A stretch of 64,000 bases of DNA from Paracoccus kondratievae (GCF_009301415.1 NZ_CP045072.1:1169001-1233000), one strand, 5' to 3'; counted from the stretch's first letter, positions 18,206 through 27,827 are shown. Notes: a model not told the origin generated them from the letters alone. Program-made: numbers and translations.

Positions 18206-19650
18206 CCGCGCGCCTGACCAGCCTTGACGGTCTGCCGCCCGAGGTTGCACTGCCCGGCTATGACCGGGCGGCGCATGGGTTTGGCATTCTGCATCTTGGG
18301 CTCGGGGCGTTTCATCGCGCCCATCAGGCCGTCCATACCGATGATGCACTGGCGGCAGAGGGCGGGGACTGGCGCATCATTGGCGCCAACCTGCGCAGCC
18401 GCGACATCCCCGAGGCTATGAACGCACAGAACGGGCTGTTCACCGTGCTTGAACGGTCCGGGGCCGATCGTGCCCGGATCATCGGTGCCCATGGCCCGGC
18501 AATCGGCGGAGATGCGGCGGCGATCCTGCGCACAGCCTGTGACCCCAAAATCCGCATCCTGTCGCTGACCGTTTCGGAAAAGGCCTATGGGATCGACCGC
18601 GCCGCGATGGATGCAGATCCTACCCATCCCGCCGTTGCCACCGACTTGGCGCGGCCGCAAAAACCGCAGGGCGTCCTGGGGATCATCACCGCCGCGCTTG
18701 CGGCCCGCCGCAAGGCCGGAGTCGCACCTTTCACTGTCCTTAGCTGCGACAACCTGCCCGACAATGGCCCTCTGCTGCGGGCTGGTGTGCTGGGGTTCGC
18801 CCGCCGCCTTGACACCGATCTGGGCGCGTGGATCGCGGATCATGTCGCCTTTCCGGCCACCATGGTGGACCGTATCACCCCCGCCACGACCAAGCGCACG
18901 CTTGCCGATGTCGAGACGATGACCCTGTGCCGCGATCTTGCCGCAGTAGAAACCGAGCCGTTCAGCCAATGGGTGATCGAGGATCGTTTCCCGCAAGGCC
19001 GCCCGGCGTGGGAGGCAGGGGCCGCGCTTTTCGTCAGCGATGTTCGCCCCCATGAGGCGATGAAGCTGCGTATGCTGAACGGCAGCCACTCACTCATCGC
19101 ATATGCCGGGCAGATGCTCGACCTGCTTCATGTGCGTGATGCGATGGCAGATGCGCCGCTGGTCGCACTGATCCGCCGTCACATGCAGGCAGCGGCGGCC
19201 ACTCTGCCCAAAGAGGCCGGACTCGATCCCGACGCCTATGCCGAGGCGTTACTTGCCCGCTTTGCCAATCCGGCTATCGCCCATCAGACCCGCCAGATCG
19301 CCATGGACGGGACCGAGAAACTGCCACAACGCTGGTTTGCCCCGGCTGCTGATCTGCTGCGCGCGGGTGGCGATACCGGCCCCTATGCTTTTGCAACCGC
19401 GATCTGGCTGGCCTGGCTTGCCTCGGTGACCCAGCCACCGGACGATCCGCGCGGGGCGCTGCTTTTGGATCTGGTGCGCAAAGCGGGCGCAGATGATGAG
19501 GCACTGACCCGTTCAATCCTTGCGCTGCCGGGGCTTGTCCCGCCGGATCTGGCCGCAAACGCGGGGTTCGTCAGCGCGGTGCAGGAAAACCTTGCCCATA
19601 TCCGCCGCGACGGATTACGTGCGGCCATCACGACAGAGCTGAATTCATGA
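18202..19650 (+). CDS. uxuB: D-fructuronate reductase / mannitol dehydrogenase family
   Basis: A 482-residue long-chain polyol dehydrogenase that begins at a GTG overlapping the uxuA stop. It has an N-terminal nucleotide-binding half (GFGILHLGLGAFHRAHQA) and the family's catalytic K...N..H arrangement in MKLRMLNGSHSLIAYAG near residue 290. With uxuA directly upstream the role is reduction of D-fructuronate to D-mannonate. Mannitol or altronate oxidoreductase activity is known in this family but fits the context less well. Confidence 0.92.
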   Translation: MTARLTSLDGLPPEVALPGYDRAAHGFGILHLGLGAFHRAHQAVHTDDALAAEGGDWRIIGANLRSRDIPEAMNAQNGLFTVLERSGADRARIIGAHGPAIGGDAAAILRTACDPKIRILSLTVSEKAYGIDRAAMDADPTHPAVATDLARPQKPQGVLGIITAALAARRKAGVAPFTVLSCDNLPDNGPLLRAGVLGFARRLDTDLGAWIADHVAFPATMVDRITPATTKRTLADVETMTLCRDLAAVETEPFSQWVIEDRFPQGRPAWEAGAALFVSDVRPHEAMKLRMLNGSHSLIAYAGQMLDLLHVRDAMADAPLVALIRRHMQAAAATLPKEAGLDPDAYAEALLARFANPAIAHQTRQIAMDGTEKLPQRWFAPAADLLRAGGDTGPYAFATAIWLAWLASVTQPPDDPRGALLLDLVRKAGADDEALTRSILALPGLVPPDLAANAGFVSAVQENLAHIRRDGLRAAITTELNS

Positions 19651-20558
19651 GCAAGACGATCCTTTCCATCGGTGAGGCAATGGTCGAGCTGTCGCCATCG
19701 GGTCAGGACGGGCTGTGGCGGCTGGGTATTGCCGGGGACACGCTGAATACCGCATGGTATCTGCGCCATCAGCTGTCCTCCGACTGGCGCATTGCATATT
19801 GCAGCCGCATCGGCATGGGACAGTTTTCGCAACAGATGGTCGATTTCCTGACCGGCGAGGGGATCGACGCCACCCACGTCTCTCGCGATCCACAGCGCGA
19901 AATTGCGCTTTACGCCATCTCGCTAAAGGATGGCGAGCGCAGCTTCAGCTATTGGCGCGACACCTCGGCGGCAAAGCGTCTGGCGGACGATCCGACTGTG
20001 CTTGCCTCAGCCCTGCAAGGGACGGCGATCGCCTATTTCTCGGGTATCACGCTTGCCATCCTGCCCGACGCGGGCCGCAAAGTTCTGATCCAGGCGCTTA
20101 GCGCCGCCCGCGCCGCGGGCACTCAGGTGGTCTTTGACCCTAACTTGCGCCCCCGGCTGTGGCCGGATCTGCCAGTCATGCGCAATGAGATCGAAGCCGC
20201 TGCCGCCATCGCCGATCTCGTCCTGCCAAGCTTTGACGATGAGTACAGCTTTTTCGGCGACGGCGATCCGCATGCAACGATTGCCCGCTATCTAAGCCGG
20301 GGGGCGGGGCAGGTGGTGGTCAAGGCGGGAGGTGCCGCGATCCACTATGGCGGCCGCGAGGGCGCAGGGTTGATCAAGGATCTGCCGCGTGAAACCCCGG
20401 TCGATACCACCGCCGCCGGCGACAGTTTCAACGCCGGATATCTGGCTGCACGTATCGGCGGAGCCGATATTCCTGCCGCGATCCATGCTGCGCATGACCT
20501 CAGCCGGAAGGTGATCCTTAACCACGGCGCATTGGTCCGTGAGGCAGTGGCGCGGTAA
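19647..20558 (+). CDS. kdgK: 2-keto-3-deoxygluconate kinase (PfkB family)
   Basis: A 303-residue ribokinase-family sugar kinase: N-terminal SIGEAMVELSP, substrate lid region, and the C-terminal DTTAAGDSFNAGYLAAR with the catalytic Asp and anion hole. It phosphorylates KDG to KDPG for the Entner-Doudoroff aldolase, completing the UxuB-UxuA-KdgK route; the aldolase is not in the window. It overlaps uxuB by four bases. The 222 bp that follow, up to 20780, contain only small hairpins (for example CTGAAG...CTTCAG near 20680) and an AT-rich tract. Confidence 0.94.
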   Translation: MSKTILSIGEAMVELSPSGQDGLWRLGIAGDTLNTAWYLRHQLSSDWRIAYCSRIGMGQFSQQMVDFLTGEGIDATHVSRDPQREIALYAISLKDGERSFSYWRDTSAAKRLADDPTVLASALQGTAIAYFSGITLAILPDAGRKVLIQALSAARAAGTQVVFDPNLRPRLWPDLPVMRNEIEAAAAIADLVLPSFDDEYSFFGDGDPHATIARYLSRGAGQVVVKAGGAAIHYGGREGAGLIKDLPRETPVDTTAAGDSFNAGYLAARIGGADIPAAIHAAHDLSRKVILNHGALVREAVAR

Positions 20559-20780
20559 GAAGGTCACGAAACCACAGCAGATGCCCTTGGGCGAAATGCT
20601 TCAGGTTCTGACACTGGATGATGTGCGGAAACCCCACCGGCAGGCCGGTCGGCAGCCGCGATGACTATTGATGGCGGCTGAAGCGTAAGCGATACTTCAG
20701 ACCGGAGGTTTTCATGCCCAGAATATCGCTTGAATTTTAATTCATATCAATGGATTGAGATTTATTCATTATAAAGAAAA

Positions 20781-22303
20781 TCAAGAATAATTCCCTGTAA
20801 AAAACCTTGGCCACAGTCCAGTTTTCATCCACCGCAGATCCTCTGGCACAAACTCCCCGGGCAGGTTCTGATAGCACACTGGACGTAGAAACCTGCGGAT
20901 CGCCATGGTGCCGGCCGAGGTCGCGCCAAAGTTCGTCGAGGTCGGATATGGGCCGCCGTTAACCATGACATCACAGACCTCGACACCAGTTGGAAAGCCA
21001 TTCACCAGTACCCTGCCCGCCTTGCGCTCAAGGATCGGCAGCAGACGCTGCGCATGGGGCAGATCGGCGCCATCCATATGCAGGGTGCCGGTCAATCGCC
21101 CCTCAAGGTCACGCGCCAGAGTCAGCATCTCGTCCAGATCGCACACCAGCACGATCAGACCCAAGGGACCAAAAACCTCCTGGCCAAACGCCGGGTCGGC
21201 GAGAAGTTCCGAAACTCTCGTTTCGTAAAGGTTCGGCCCTGCCTCGCGGCCAGCAGCATAAGAAGTCACAAGCGGCCTGACTGCATTGCGACTGTCGAGC
21301 ACCGGGTTGCCGCAACGATAGGCCTCGGCAATGCTCTCGGTCAGTATGACCTGAGGATCTACCTGTCCCGGCGCCGCACGGATGGCTGCGGCGAAACGGT
21401 CGGTATCGGGACCCTCAACCACAACGGCGATGCCGGGATCAGTACAAAACTGGCCTGCCCCCAACCGGCCCGGTCGCTGCCCGGATCATCAGCCCGCGCG
21501 GCAAGAGCTGCCGACGAAAAAAACATCGGATTGCCTGAACCCGGCTCGCCCAAAAACGGGATCGGTTCTGGCCGGGCAGCGCAAAGATCAAACGGCGCAC
21601 GCCCCCTCCCGGCTAGGCTACCGGTACTGATCAGCGGATGCTGGACCAAGGCCGCGCCCGTCTGATGCTCCGTCCCCTGGATCAGACTGAATATACCCGG
21701 ATGCATCCCGGATTTTGTAATGGCTGCACGAATCTCATCTGCAACAATCTCGGCGGTGCCGGGACCACCGGGCATCCGGTGGTAGAGGCCAAGGCGGTGT
21801 CGCCACCAGCGGTCGAGAAAGCCAGCGGCAAGTTCGAAGCACCGAACACTGCCACTGGCCCGATCGGGCGCTGGATCAGCCGCAGATCCGGGCGGGGGGC
21901 AGGCTGTCGGTCAGGCAGCGCCGGGTCATGGCCTCGATCAAGGTAATCGCCCTTTGCGAATGTGGCTCACGAACATCCGCAGCTGGCCGGCGGTGCAGCC
22001 ACGCTCACCCTGCAACCGCGCCCCGGGCAAGCCGGTTCCGCGGTTCCAGATCCGGGTGATCGCTTCGGCACAAGCCTTGATCTCATCAGCGATGATTTCG
22101 AGAAAGGTCGCCCTCACCTCGCGACTGGTCCAGCCAGAGGGCCAAAACGCATCCTCAGCCGCCTGCACCACCTGATTGACCAGATCAACACTGCCTTGCG
22201 AAAACTCATGCACCGGACCATCAACCGGCGCGTTGTGAAAGCGCCGGTCCAAGCCAATCCTTTCCCCCGCGATCAGATCGCCTGCCATGGGCGAAAAGCC
22301 CAT
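20781..22303 (-). pseudogene. Frameshifted ketoglutarate-semialdehyde (2,5-dioxovalerate) dehydrogenase
   Basis: The start is good (ATG 22303 with AAGGA upstream, 11 nt after the previous stop), but the protein is broken into at least three frames. Residues 1-121 end at a stop at 21938. [20 protein letters not shown] continues in another frame. [20 protein letters not shown] to FDLCAARPEPIPF lies from 21775 down. The catalytic part, GAGQFCTDPGI with its Cys, runs from 21464 to 20781 in a further frame. Total span is about 1.52 kb against roughly 1.58 kb for the intact NADP-dependent enzyme of about 525 residues, so loss is by small indels. It would have been the last step of the arabinose-type operon. 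Confidence 0.88.
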
Positions 22304-22313
22304 ATCAATATCC

Positions 22314-23231
22314 TTAAAATTCAAATTCTTTCACGGAATTCCTGCGGCCCAACATGAAGGCGTCAGCGACCAGAACCAGCGGTGACAGATCGACATCACA
22401 CGCTGACCCGGCGACCAGTTCAGCCATATGGGCATATAGCGCGGGATATTCGCCCATGATGCTCATCTGCCCCCCGGCAGGCTGGCCGTTGATTTCAAGC
22501 ACATTGCCGCCCATGCGTAGGGCGAGCGTACCGCTGTCAGTCTCGAATTCCATATCCCAGGTCTGCGGCCCCTCTTGCCGAAAGTCGAAATCGGCGGAAA
22601 TTCCCTGAGACAAGCTTAGCCGTGCAGCGATGGGCGCCTGACGGTTGGCAGGAAAATCAAGCTCTGCGCTCAGCACCCTTGCCGGCTGCGGCAGGATTTC
22701 GGTCAGGATAGACAGTGCGTTGACGCCGGGATCGAAAACTCCCATGCCTCCTGCGGCAAAGATCCAGTCCTGACCGGGATGCCATTTACGCACATCCTCG
22801 CGCCAGATGATGCGGCCGCCACGTATCTTGCGCCCGGAAAGCCAGACTTTTGCCGCCGCTACGGCCTGTGCCGCCCGCGAATGCCATGAGGCAAACAGCG
22901 TCACCCCTTGCGCAAGGGCGAGGTCGTGCAGCGCCTGAACCTCGGCTATCGTCGCGCCCGGCGGCTTTTCCAGCATCACATGCCGGCCCGCGCGCAAGGC
23001 AGCGCAGGCCGCTGCAAAGCGCGGCACCGGAGGCAGGCAAAGCGACACCACCCCGATGTCCGGCCGGGCTGCAAGCAGATCCTCGATCTGCACGAAATTC
23101 TCGACCCCATCGACGCGGCCATGCCGTGAGACCGTGGCAGAAAGCCGCCACTCAGAAGATGAAGATATGGATGGAACATGCTGATCCTGAGCGATTTTTC
23201 CAATCCCGACAAGCGCGATCTTTCGCATCAA
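22314..23231 (-). CDS. NAD(P)-dependent sugar 1-dehydrogenase (D-galactose / L-arabinose 1-dehydrogenase type)
   Basis: A 305-residue Gfo/Idh/MocA oxidoreductase: Rossmann GIGKIAQDQHVP at the N-terminus and MLEKPPGATIAEV with the catalytic Lys near residue 90. That EKPPGAT signature is typical of D-galactose 1-dehydrogenase and bacterial L-arabinose 1-dehydrogenase, which oxidise the aldose C1 to a lactone. Gene order with an arabinonate-type dehydratase and AraD1 supports L-arabinose, D-galactose or both. The start overlaps the dehydratase stop (ATGATG around TGA). Confidence 0.85.
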   Translation of the reverse strand: MMRKIALVGIGKIAQDQHVPSISSSSEWRLSATVSRHGRVDGVENFVQIEDLLAARPDIGVVSLCLPPVPRFAAACAALRAGRHVMLEKPPGATIAEVQALHDLALAQGVTLFASWHSRAAQAVAAAKVWLSGRKIRGGRIIWREDVRKWHPGQDWIFAAGGMGVFDPGVNALSILTEILPQPARVLSAELDFPANRQAPIAARLSLSQGISADFDFRQEGPQTWDMEFETDSGTLALRMGGNVLEINGQPAGGQMSIMGEYPALYAHMAELVAGSACDVDLSPLVLVADAFMLGRRNSVKEFEF

Positions 23232-24979
23232 TGGCTGTCCTTTCCAACCTCGCGGCCCCTGCAGCCGCGCAGGAAATCAAAATCAGCCCCGGTATCGGCT
23301 CCCCCGACATGCTCATGGAATAGCTGCGCATACCCGCCCTGCGGATGCGGCGCGGGGCTTTGCCAGACGGCCAGCCTGCGCTCGATCTCTTCCTGCGGGA
23401 CGTCCAGATGCAGGCGACGGTTCGGCACATCAAGCTCGATCATGTCACCGTTGCGGACGATGGCCAAAGGCCCCCCCCGCGCCGCCTCGGGCGAAACATG
23501 CAGCACCACCGTACCATAGGCCGTACCCGACATGCGCGCGTCCGAAATCCGTACCATGTCCGTGATCCCCTTGCGCAGCACCTTGGGCGGCAGGCCCATG
23601 TTGCCAACCTCGGCCATGCCTGGATAACCGCGCGGACCGCACATCTTCAGCACCATGACGCAGGTTTCGTCGATATCGAGTGCCTCGTCATTGATGCGCG
23701 CCTTGTAGTCGTCGATATCCTCAAAAACCACGGCGCGACCACGATGGCGCATCAGATGCGGACTGGCGGCCGAAGGTTTAAGCACCGCGCCATCCGGGGC
23801 AAGGTTGCCCCGCAGGACGGCGATGCCACCCTGATCGGTCAGCGGGTGTTCAGCAGGCAAGATGACCTCTTCGTTCCAGTTCCGCACATCTTTGACCTCA
23901 TCCCAGACTGAACGGCCCGAGACAGTCAGCGCCTCCTGATGCAACAGGCCAGCCTCTCCCAAACGCTTAAGAACTACAGGTAAACCACCGGCGTAAAAGA
24001 ATTCTTCCATCAAGTACTGACCGGACGGCATCAGGTTCACGATGGTCGGAACGTCGCGGCCAAGCCGGTCCCAATCGTCCAGCGTCAGATCGACCCCGAC
24101 CCGACCAGCCAGCGCCAGAAGGTGGATCACCGCATTGGTCGATCCGCCAATCGCGCCATTGGTACGGATCGCGTTCTCAAAGGCCTCACGGGTCAGGATA
24201 TCGCTGGGCTTAAGGTCGTCCTTGACCATCTGGACGATCCGACGCCCGGTCAGTTGCGCCATGACGCGGCGGCGCGAATCCACGGCGGGGATCGCAGCAT
24301 TGCCCGAAAGGGCCATCCCCAGCGCCTCGGCCATACTGGCCATGGTCGAGGCTGTGCCCATGGTGTTGCAGGTCCCTGAGGAACGGCTCATCGCGGCCTC
24401 GGCCTCAAGGAATTCCTCCTGCGTCATCTCGCCGGCTTTGACCGCCTCGCTGAATTTCCACAGATGCGTGCCCGAGCCGATCCTCTCGCCCCGGAACCAG
24501 CCGTTCAGCATCGGCCCGCCGGTGACAACGATCGAGGGGATATCGGTCGAGGCAGCCCCCATCAGCAAGCTGGGCGTGGTCTTGTCACAACCGACCATCA
24601 GCACCGCGCCGTCGATGGGCTGGCCGCGCATCGCCTCTTCGACAGCCATGGCGGCAAGATTGCGATACATCATCGCGGTCGGACGATAGGTGTTTTCGCT
24701 TGCTGAAAAGACCGGAACCTCGACGGGAAAGCCCCCGGCCTCCCACACGCCGGCCTTCACCTTTTCGGCCAGATCGCGCAGGTGACCGTTACAGGGTGTC
24801 AGATCAGACCAGGTGTTGAGAATGCCAATGACCGGACGTCCGTCAAAAATATCATGGGGATAGCCCTGATTTTTTAACCAGCCGCGATGATAGATGGTGT
24901 CACGGGAATTGCCGCCATACCAATGTTGGGAACGCAGCTTACGCGGCCAGGGGGCGGGAGTGAAAGACTTGGACATCAA
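23228..24979 (-). CDS. IlvD/EDD-family aldonate dehydratase (L-arabinonate dehydratase type)
   Basis: A 583-residue [Fe-S]-dependent dehydratase. Cluster cysteines are in TPCNGHL, VGCDKTTPSLLMG and SGTCNTMGTAS; the magnesium/substrate motifs GGSTNAVIHL and KMCGPRGYPGM follow. N-terminal SQHWYGGNSRDTIYHRGW is characteristic of the sugar-acid branch rather than of branched-chain IlvD. The expected reaction is L-arabinonate to 2-keto-3-deoxy-L-arabinonate; D-galactonate, D-fuconate or xylonate are possible relatives. It is coupled by overlap to the genes on both sides. Confidence 0.9.
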   Translation of the reverse strand: MMSKSFTPAPWPRKLRSQHWYGGNSRDTIYHRGWLKNQGYPHDIFDGRPVIGILNTWSDLTPCNGHLRDLAEKVKAGVWEAGGFPVEVPVFSASENTYRPTAMMYRNLAAMAVEEAMRGQPIDGAVLMVGCDKTTPSLLMGAASTDIPSIVVTGGPMLNGWFRGERIGSGTHLWKFSEAVKAGEMTQEEFLEAEAAMSRSSGTCNTMGTASTMASMAEALGMALSGNAAIPAVDSRRRVMAQLTGRRIVQMVKDDLKPSDILTREAFENAIRTNGAIGGSTNAVIHLLALAGRVGVDLTLDDWDRLGRDVPTIVNLMPSGQYLMEEFFYAGGLPVVLKRLGEAGLLHQEALTVSGRSVWDEVKDVRNWNEEVILPAEHPLTDQGGIAVLRGNLAPDGAVLKPSAASPHLMRHRGRAVVFEDIDDYKARINDEALDIDETCVMVLKMCGPRGYPGMAEVGNMGLPPKVLRKGITDMVRISDARMSGTAYGTVVLHVSPEAARGGPLAIVRNGDMIELDVPNRRLHLDVPQEEIERRLAVWQSPAPHPQGGYAQLFHEHVGGADTGADFDFLRGCRGREVGKDSH

Positions 24980-25968
24980 AGCACCTCGACACAGGTCAGG
25001 GGTTCGCTACGCTGATCCAGTGCCAGCGGATTGCGCAGCGCGAGACCAAGTGCCGGGGCCTCGATCTCGAACACATCGCCTGCGCGGCAGCGAATATCAT
25101 CGGCGAAGGACAGGGTCGCAGTGCCAAAGAAATGCACATGCACATCACCCGGCTGACGGAAAAGCGCGTATTTAAAGTGATGATGTTCAAGGTTGGCGAT
25201 GCTATGGGACATATTCGCCTCTCCTGACAGAAAGGGTTTTTCCCACAGGACCGAACCGCCCCGCAGAATACGGCTCATGCCCTCGACATGCCGGGGCAGA
25301 TCGCCAAGCAGGATCTCGGGACCAAAGCTGGCCGGGCGCAGTTTGGAATGGGCAAGCCACAGGTAATTCCCCCGCTCGGTCACATGGTCCGAGAATTCGT
25401 TGCCAAGCGCAAAGCCAAGGCGAAAGGGCCGGCAATCCGGACCGATCAGATAAAGGCCGGCAATCTCGGGCTCTTCGCCCGCGTCCAGCGCAAAGGCGGG
25501 CGCGGTCAGGGGCGCGCCAGGCACGGCCAGCGCATGGCCGTTGCCCTTGTAGAACCATTCAGGCTGCACCCCCGGTTCATCCGGCGCGGGCTTTCCGCCT
25601 TCCAGACCCATGCGGAACATCTTCATACTGTCCGTGATATCGGCTGCATCAATTGCCGCACCATGCATGGCATCGCGCGCCGCTGCCGAACCAAGATGCG
25701 TCAAGCCTGTGCCGCTGACATGCAAATGCGCCGGATCGGGATGGTCGAGCGGTAGCAGAACCCGTCCCTCGGCCAGCGCGGCAACCAGATCGACCGCAGC
25801 ACCCTGTCCACGGCTTTCAGCTTCGGCCGCAAGGCTGTGTCTGGCAGCGATGGCGGCCAAGGCCAGATCGCGGGTGCTTTCCGCCCCCGGCACCAGATGT
25901 GCCTGATCCTGACGGCGCAGAGCAACGGCCCGGCTGCCCTCAGGCAGAATTAGTTGAGACAGATACAT
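24976..25968 (-). CDS. AraD1/GguC-type 2-keto-3-deoxy-L-arabinonate dehydratase
   Basis: A 330-residue fumarylacetoacetase-fold protein of the GguC/AraD1 group, recognised from HVSGTGLTHLGSAAARDAMH, PEWFYKGNG, GFALGNEFSDHVTERGNYLW and HVHFFGTATLSF. It dehydrates 2-keto-3-deoxyarabinonate to 2-ketoglutarate semialdehyde. First gene of the minus-strand operon; the start at 25968 is chosen because the homologous N-terminus (MYLSQLILPEG) begins there. Its product should be oxidised by the enzyme that is a pseudogene at 20781-22303. Confidence 0.88.
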   Translation of the reverse strand: MYLSQLILPEGSRAVALRRQDQAHLVPGAESTRDLALAAIAARHSLAAEAESRGQGAAVDLVAALAEGRVLLPLDHPDPAHLHVSGTGLTHLGSAAARDAMHGAAIDAADITDSMKMFRMGLEGGKPAPDEPGVQPEWFYKGNGHALAVPGAPLTAPAFALDAGEEPEIAGLYLIGPDCRPFRLGFALGNEFSDHVTERGNYLWLAHSKLRPASFGPEILLGDLPRHVEGMSRILRGGSVLWEKPFLSGEANMSHSIANLEHHHFKYALFRQPGDVHVHFFGTATLSFADDIRCRAGDVFEIEAPALGLALRNPLALDQRSEPLTCVEVL

Positions 25969-26084
25969 GCTATGGCCCTCGCTGCGATCGGTCAGAGCGG
26001 GGTACCACCGGCATTTTGCAAGGCATCTCCTCCCACCGGGCAACCGTTCCCCTCTGACGGCTTGCGAATGATCCAGCCATGAAA

Positions 26085-26098
26085 TTACATAATGGTAA
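26085..26098. promoter_or_regulatory. LysR-type dyad in the araD1/LysR divergent promoter
   Basis: TTAC-N6-GTAA in an AT-rich context lies between the divergent starts at 25968 and 26135 and has the shape of a LysR recognition dyad. Assigned by position only. Confidence 0.35.
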
Positions 26099-26134
26099 AA
26101 TTACTTCGTCTTCCATTTGCATATCGGATCTGTT

Positions 26135-27097
26135 ATGTCATTACCTCCTGCCCGCCTGATGTTGAAACCTGCCCAACTGCGGCTGATCCAGCAGATCGCC
26201 GAAACTGGCCAGCTACAGATGGCGGCCGAACGTATTGGCATGACCCAACCTGCCGCCTCGCGTATGCTGGCCGAGATCGAAAACCAGGTCGGTGCCCAGC
26301 TTTTCCTGCGCCAGCCCAAGGGCATGGAACCGACCGAGATCGGGCGCGCCGTCCTGCGCCGCGCACGCGTCATCCTGCGCGAGATGTTCAGCATGGCCTC
26401 GGACGTGCAGGCGCTGCGCAACGGCTTTGGCGGCGCCTTGCGGGTGGGCGCGGTGACCGGGCCTGCGGTCGGCTATCTCGTTTCGGCCATCCGCGAGATC
26501 AAGCAAGGTGCCCCCGATGCCGAGATCACCGTTGATGTCATGCCTTCGCGCGAGCTGTTGCAACATCTGGCGGCCGGAGAAATGGATTTCGTCCTTGCCC
26601 GTATCCTGCCGGAATTCGACAGCCGCGACTTCAACATCCTGCCGATGCGGGATGAAAAGGTGGCTTTTCTGGTTCGCTCGACCCACCCGCTAAGCCGCGC
26701 CGCCCCGGTGACACTGACCGAGCTTTGCGAACAGGAATGGATCATGCAGCAACGCGGCGCACCGATCCGCGAGGCGACGCTTTCCGCCTTTGCCGATGTT
26801 GGCCTGCCCGAACCGCGCAATATCGTCAACAGCCCCTCGTTGCTGCTGACCATCGCCTATCTTGCGCAAAGCGACGCGGTCGCGCCCATGTCCGAAGAGG
26901 TGGCCGAACTTCTGATCCGCCCTCCGGTCGGCGCGGGTTTTGCGGTCTTGCAGGTCCCGCATGAAATCCGGGTCTCGCCCTATTACCTGCTGGACCTCAG
27001 ACGCCGCCCGCTGTCGCCTCTGGCGATGCGGCTACGAGAAAAGCTGGTCATGCTGTCAGAAAGCCCGGTGCGCGACACCTTTGGCCAAGGCGGCTAG
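26135..27097 (+). CDS. LysR-family regulator of the sugar pathway (GbpR-like)
   Basis: A 320-residue LysR protein: helix-turn-helix in residues 5-65 (AERIGMTQPAASRMLAEIENQVG) and an effector domain. The first 25 residues and the neighbourhood recall GbpR, which controls the galactose/arabinose-binding protein and GguC genes in Agrobacterium. It is divergent from araD1 and should control the arabinose-type operon. ATG 26135 preferred over an upstream TTG at 26117. No sugar ABC transporter is linked here, so uptake must be encoded elsewhere. Confidence 0.85.
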   Translation: MSLPPARLMLKPAQLRLIQQIAETGQLQMAAERIGMTQPAASRMLAEIENQVGAQLFLRQPKGMEPTEIGRAVLRRARVILREMFSMASDVQALRNGFGGALRVGAVTGPAVGYLVSAIREIKQGAPDAEITVDVMPSRELLQHLAAGEMDFVLARILPEFDSRDFNILPMRDEKVAFLVRSTHPLSRAAPVTLTELCEQEWIMQQRGAPIREATLSAFADVGLPEPRNIVNSPSLLLTIAYLAQSDAVAPMSEEVAELLIRPPVGAGFAVLQVPHEIRVSPYYLLDLRRRPLSPLAMRLREKLVMLSESPVRDTFGQGG

Positions 27098-27101
27098 TAC
27101 C

Positions 27102-27704
27102 CTAAGCACTCTCGGCAGCAAGCTTCAGCCCCAGCCCTGCAAAACAGGCGGCAAAGGTGCGGCGCAGCCAGTTCATCGCCCTTTCGCTGTGCAAAAGGTG
27201 CTGCCTGCCCCGCGCCGCCAGTGCGGCATAGCCCAGAAAGACCACAAAGGTCATCAGCGTAAAGCCCAGCCCCAACTCGAACAGCAGGCTGATCGGGCTG
27301 CCTGCAGGGACGAATTGCGGGATGAAAGCTACAAAGAACAGCGGCAATTTCGGGTTAAGGATATTAAGCACCACCCCGCGCCAGACCAGCGCCCTACGCG
27401 ACTGAGGCGCTGAGGGGCGCAGCGACAACCCACCCCTATCCTTCAACACCGACCAGGCCATCCACAGCAGATACGCAACGCCTGCATATTTGATCGTCTG
27501 AAAGATAACGGCGCTGGTGTGCAGGATCGCGGCAAGCCCCGCCATGGCGATGACCAGATGGATCACCGTGGTGATCGTGCATCCGGCCGCGGCCCAGAAC
27601 CCTGCCCTCATCCCCCCTCCAAGGGTCGCGGACAGGGTATAGACCACGCCAATTCCCGGCGAAACGCAGATGACAAAGATGGTCAGAAGATATTCAAGGC
27701 TCAC
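27102..27704 (-). CDS. LysE/RhtB-family amino-acid exporter
   Basis: A 200-residue membrane protein with six hydrophobic segments and LysE/RhtB landmarks (VICVSPGIGVVYTLS, KYAGVAYLLWMAW, VLNILNPKLPLFFVAFIPQF). It exports an amino acid or related small molecule. The start is a GTG at 27704 with GGAGGAA 8 nt upstream. It is convergent with the LysR gene (4 nt between stops), so it is not part of the arabinose operon. Confidence 0.85.
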   Translation of the reverse strand: MSLEYLLTIFVICVSPGIGVVYTLSATLGGGMRAGFWAAAGCTITTVIHLVIAMAGLAAILHTSAVIFQTIKYAGVAYLLWMAWSVLKDRGGLSLRPSAPQSRRALVWRGVVLNILNPKLPLFFVAFIPQFVPAGSPISLLFELGLGFTLMTFVVFLGYAALAARGRQHLLHSERAMNWLRRTFAACFAGLGLKLAAESA

Positions 27705-27827
27705 GCTTCAGGTTCCTCCACCCGGATTAAGCCAGGATTAAAGGAACTTCGGCCTCGCGCAAACACACAAGCACGCCGTTGCGCAAAGGTCCCGGCGCCG
27801 CGCTGTGGGTGCGGCACCGGGCAATAG

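Noticed and set aside
16325..18349. Very long open frame (over 670 codons) antisense to the lldD-like gene and uxuA
   Set aside because: High G+C content opens long antisense frames. Its translation is rich in Arg, His and Pro with no family features, and it lies wholly opposite clear genes.
20559..20780. Short minus-strand frame around GFPHIIQCQNLKHF as a possible gene remnant
   Set aside because: I could not identify a family and the segment is too short; noted only as a possible scar next to the pseudogene.
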